Of a DNA stretch of 64,000 nt, positions 61,850 through 64,000 are shown piece by piece. The position numbers were made by a program, and so were the translations under genes. The stretch is taken from assembly GCA_021155965.1 (NCBI GenBank), contig JAJNBJ010000024.1, positions 1 through 64,000 on the forward strand, in the 5' to 3' direction. The DNA is from Flavipsychrobacter sp. (GTDB lineage: Bacteria; Bacteroidota; Bacteroidia; Chitinophagales; Chitinophagaceae). How positions within the stretch are numbered: position 1 is the stretch's first letter; the number at the start of each line of letters is the position of its first letter. The notes under the pieces were generated by a model. That model ran no database searches and had not been told where the DNA came from. It saw nothing but the letters and a program-made list of their open reading frames with translations.

Positions 61850-61952
61850 CCCTCTGGCGCGAGTTTGTCGATTGGCCTTGTGCTCCGTCCCTGGCGGGTC
61901 TCCCATAGCATAGCCGAGTGCGTTGGCGGGGACCCGCAGATATCAGGGCTCT
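61850..61952. repeat. Repeat block: modules alpha and beta
   Basis: Alpha is CTCTGGCGCGAGTTTGTCG then ATTGGCCTTGTGC (61852-61883); it recurs unchanged at 63706-63737. Beta follows at 61884-61950 with arms GCGGGTCTCC and GGGGACCCGC. The stretch to 62067 that follows has GC-rich low-complexity sequence and no gene. Confidence 0.8.
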
Positions 61953-62067
61953 GCTGTTGAGGTTCCCTGCCGGGCAACATTGCTCACCGCGCACTCCACA
62001 TCCTGAAAATTCTCCGCCGTTGTTAGTCCCCACTGGCAACCTCGCAATCACTGGCACGCCACGTTTT

Positions 62068-62472
62068 CTATATCTTCAGAATTTTATATCCCACTCCTAT
62101 TGTGCCCACCCAGGTATTATTCGAAGCGCGGTAATAAAATGGCATTGTAAAAACAAACCTATTGTGATAATACTGCAGGGCAATTCCCACTGCAGTTACA
62201 GCGTGTAAGGGCCGGTCTCCCGAGGGTTTGGTGATCCGCGAAATGCCAATGGACGGGAACATATTAACGCTGAATTGGTGTTTCTGCAGGGTAAACGACA
62301 CGCCCGGCCCTCCCATGTTAAAATAAAAAAGTTTACCATTGGTAGAAAGGGCAACGGAGCCATCAATTTCAAATTTTGTCTTAGGCGTCCTTTTAAAGTT
62401 ATCTTGTGCGTATAATTTATGGGCACAAACTATCATGGCGGTAATTGCAAAGCAGGTAATTACTTTATTCAT
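62068..62472 (-). CDS. Small secreted barrel-like protein
   Basis: Starting at the ATG at 62472 (MNKVITCFAITAMIVCAHKLYA, signal peptide) this encodes 134 aa. The mature part has strands FEIDGSVALSTNGKLFYFNMGGPGVSFTL, HAVTAVGIALQYYHNRFVFTMPFYYRA and TWVGTIGVGYKILKI, the pattern of a small outer-membrane barrel or a half of one. I do not recognise a family. The start codon overlaps the end of the preceding gene (its ATG lies within GATGAATAA), so it is the last gene of a three-gene operon (63576 to 62068). Confidence 0.6.
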   Translation of the reverse strand: MNKVITCFAITAMIVCAHKLYAQDNFKRTPKTKFEIDGSVALSTNGKLFYFNMGGPGVSFTLQKHQFSVNMFPSIGISRITKPSGDRPLHAVTAVGIALQYYHNRFVFTMPFYYRASNNTWVGTIGVGYKILKI

Positions 62473-63028
62473 CGTTTTTATTTTTAGATATATAAGCCAA
62501 TCCAAGAAGCCCCCAGCCACTCACCCATGCCAGGGATGACAAAGTAAACAGCACCATAAGCAATATTCCTGCGCCATACACACTCCACCTGGGCCATATC
62601 ACAAACACATTTTCCCTGGTAATGCTCACGCATAACAAGATGTCTTCCTTAGCATTACCGCATAATTTACTGGCAATGATATGCCTCGCTTTGTCGGTAA
62701 TGCTCCAGTCACTCAGCCCGAAACCGATCTGTAGGCATGAGGTGTTATTGCCGGCAAAAGTGACAGTTGTATAGTCGAAAAGCAACAGGTAGGAAACCAG
62801 GCACGCTATGGCCAATACCATGAGCCACCACCCTCTTTTGGTGCTGGCAGTTTTCCTGTTCTTTACAAAATGTACAAGCAATCCCATGCATAGCGCCGAA
62901 ACGATCAGTGCTATTCCGGGGAAAAGTGGCGGGGATTTTTGTATAAAATAACTGAAGCCCGGTATTGCTACACCAATACCCGCTGTAAGCCCATAAATAT
63001 TTTTAAAAAAAGTGAAAAGCTGTTTCAT
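62465..63028 (-). CDS. Four-helix membrane protein, unknown
   Basis: This encodes 187 aa. Transmembrane segments are visible at about 10-28 (GLTAGIGVAIPGFSYFI), 35-54 (GIALIVSALCMGLLVHFV), 67-86 (WWLMVLAIACLVSYLLLF) and 150-178 (GAGILLMVLFTLSSLAWVSGWGLLGLAYI). Between the third and fourth lies an outside or inside loop with two Cys (TSCLQIG, SKLCGNAKEDILLCVS). No family recognised. It overlaps the downstream gene by 8 bases and follows the upstream one by 14 bases. Confidence 0.65.
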   Translation of the reverse strand: MKQLFTFFKNIYGLTAGIGVAIPGFSYFIQKSPPLFPGIALIVSALCMGLLVHFVKNRKTASTKRGWWLMVLAIACLVSYLLLFDYTTVTFAGNNTSCLQIGFGLSDWSITDKARHIIASKLCGNAKEDILLCVSITRENVFVIWPRWSVYGAGILLMVLFTLSSLAWVSGWGLLGLAYISKNKNDE

Positions 63029-63042
63029 GGTATAGTTTGCGC

Positions 63043-63576
63043 TTATTCCTGCAATATGATCTTTTGCGCCCCCGAAATGAATAACCGTTTAGTTGTGTCG
63101 CTCGTCGGTTTATTATTCCGCTCCGTCCACACATAATAATACCCCAGGGGCCATTGATTGATACAGTTATTGGTAGGATTGTTGCACTCCATGGGGCTCA
63201 CTTTTTCGATCCTGTTGAACACTGTCTGGTATTTAACCCGCGCGCCGGGTTTATCTGTAATGATCTCAACTTTACAGAAGATGCCATTATCTATCGACTC
63301 ATTGGTTATTCGTTGTGTGAACTCATTAAAATAGGGCTGGTTCCTGCAATCTTTCATATCCTTTTTAAACCAGCCATAGCCCTGTTTCAGCGACGAGGGG
63401 ACATCTCCGGAATTAGTTTTTTTTCGTATTTGTTTTAAGCTGGATTCAATAAAATCAATAGTAGAATCCTGCCCGGTAACTTGTGCGGAAACATTGCGTG
63501 CGTTTGAGGCAAAAAGCGCTAACAACATGGCAAAGATGCACGTTAGGCGTAGCTTTTCGCATAATATGTTTGTCAT
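63043..63576 (-). CDS. Secreted hypothetical protein
   Basis: I start at the ATG at 63576 (MTNILCEKLRLTCIFAMLLALFASNARNVSAQ); the frame is open 16 codons further. The 177 aa have a signal peptide and a mature domain with DKPGARVKYQTVFNRIEK, NNPTNNCINQWPLGYYYVWTERNNKPTSDTTKRLFISGAQKIIL. The second half reads like a small beta-sandwich with a Cys pair (CNNPTNNC). No family named. It is the first gene of the three-gene operon; a -7 element lies 45 bases upstream. Confidence 0.6.
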   Translation of the reverse strand: MTNILCEKLRLTCIFAMLLALFASNARNVSAQVTGQDSTIDFIESSLKQIRKKTNSGDVPSSLKQGYGWFKKDMKDCRNQPYFNEFTQRITNESIDNGIFCKVEIITDKPGARVKYQTVFNRIEKVSPMECNNPTNNCINQWPLGYYYVWTERNNKPTSDTTKRLFISGAQKIILQE

Positions 63577-63601
63577 AAAATAACTATGGGTATTACAAGT
63601 T

Positions 63602-63640
63602 AATTCATTAAAAAGGTAAAACAAACATAATTAATGAATT
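63602..63640 (-). promoter_or_regulatory. Promoter flanked by a 10-bp inverted repeat
   Basis: The -7 element TATGTTTG (63622-63629 on the minus strand, exact TAnnTTTG) sits in the loop between arms AATTCATTAA (63602-63611) and TTAATGAATT (63631-63640). The arms could be an operator of the operon 63576 to 62068. Confidence 0.4.
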
Positions 63641-63702
63641 TTACAATTCATAACTCATATGAACATATGCCGCATCCTGCAAATCCTTGAATCTTTAAAT
63701 CC

Positions 63703-64000
63703 CCCTCTGGCGCGAGTTTGTCGATTGGCCTTGTGCATAGCAAACTCGTGTCTTTGGCAATACCTCCGGTTTGAAACCGGCATTCCGGGAACAAAAGCCC
63801 ATCCGTCCCAGGCGAGTCTCATAGCCTTGCCGTGCGGGTAGCATGGACTCGCCGCCATCAGGGCAATGCAGCTGATGCCTAGCCTCTCTGCAAATCGTTT
63901 CTTCAACAAAAAAAATGGTTCAGATAATGCATCTCAAAAACAAATCTTCAAAACCAAAACCCGCCACCACAGCCACTTTCAAAAACCCAAAAAACCTTGA
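63703..64000. repeat. Repeat block alpha-beta-gamma at the window end
   Basis: Alpha (63706-63737) is unchanged from 61852. A 64-base spacer follows, with CCTCCGGTTTGAAACCGG. Beta (63802-63884) has arms GGCGAGTC and GACTCGCC, a covariant version of GGCGGGTC / GACCCGC. Gamma (63889-63997) matches 61621-61730 with very few changes. The block runs past the window edge. From 63641 to 63702 only a TCCTTGAATCTTTAAATCC stretch, also seen near 47885, is notable. Confidence 0.8.

Noticed and set aside
61600-62208. Frames of 60-103 codons on both strands
   Set aside because: They overlap modules alpha to delta; the same sequence at 63.7 kb gives different frames.

Overview
The window looks like a chromosomal segment of a Bacteroidota bacterium, most probably Chitinophagales or a close relative. 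Four things support this. Nine secreted proteins end in type IX secretion (T9SS) sorting domains, eight of type A and one of the gliding-associated type B. Many start sites are preceded by the Bacteroidota -7 element TAnnTTTG, and Shine-Dalgarno sequences are largely absent. There are families restricted to or typical of the phylum (DUF4835, DUF4296, DUF4382, DUF5117-type metalloproteases, DUF6150). A MenG/UbiE methyltransferase fits menaquinone metabolism. Placement below phylum is inference.

Layout. 1-3.8 kb: the tail of a T9SS protein, a secreted protein with a kinase-like motif, a barrel-like protein, a decayed cytochrome-c-like gene and the first copy of a dispersed repeat family. 3.8-12.7 kb: aspS, two NHL propeller T9SS proteins, an exporter-type ABC transporter and an MFS transporter. 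12.7-21.0 kb: one giant (about 2770 aa) T9SS adhesin with 26 bacterial Ig-like repeats. 21.1-26.5 kb: two glycosyltransferases, ftsE, an M43-type secreted metalloprotease and tRNA-Gly. 26.5-34.4 kb: a second large repeat protein, an ankyrin protein and a DUF5117-type metalloprotease. 34.4-36.1 kb: a Crp/Fnr-type regulator, a cupin and a response regulator.

36.2-47.7 kb: a gliding-type (CHU_C) T9SS protein, then a signalling block of two PAS histidine kinases and single-domain receivers, a third Ig-like T9SS protein, a DUF4382 lipoprotein and a CheY-like receiver. 48.7-58.2 kb: mostly housekeeping genes: coaBC with DUF4835 and DUF4296, an aminotransferase, engB, menG, an FMN reductase, a Bax-inhibitor-1-like protein and ispD. 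58.2-64 kb: DUF6150, an MGMT-like protein, an MBL-fold hydrolase, a degenerate tRNA-Pro / GIY-YIG nuclease / intact tRNA-Pro cassette, a T9SS protein, a three-gene operon of unknown function and two more copies of the dispersed repeats.

The recurring theme is cell-surface biology: large secreted repeat proteins, proteases and regulators between ordinary housekeeping genes. The least explained structures are three. The first is the tRNA-Pro/GIY-YIG cassette at 59.9-60.4 kb. The second is a multi-module dispersed repeat family at about 3.2, 47.9, 61.6 and 63.8 kb, with compensatory stem changes and 11-bp-phased TGYGCAAA motifs. The third is an 88-residue repeated extracellular module shared by three adhesins.
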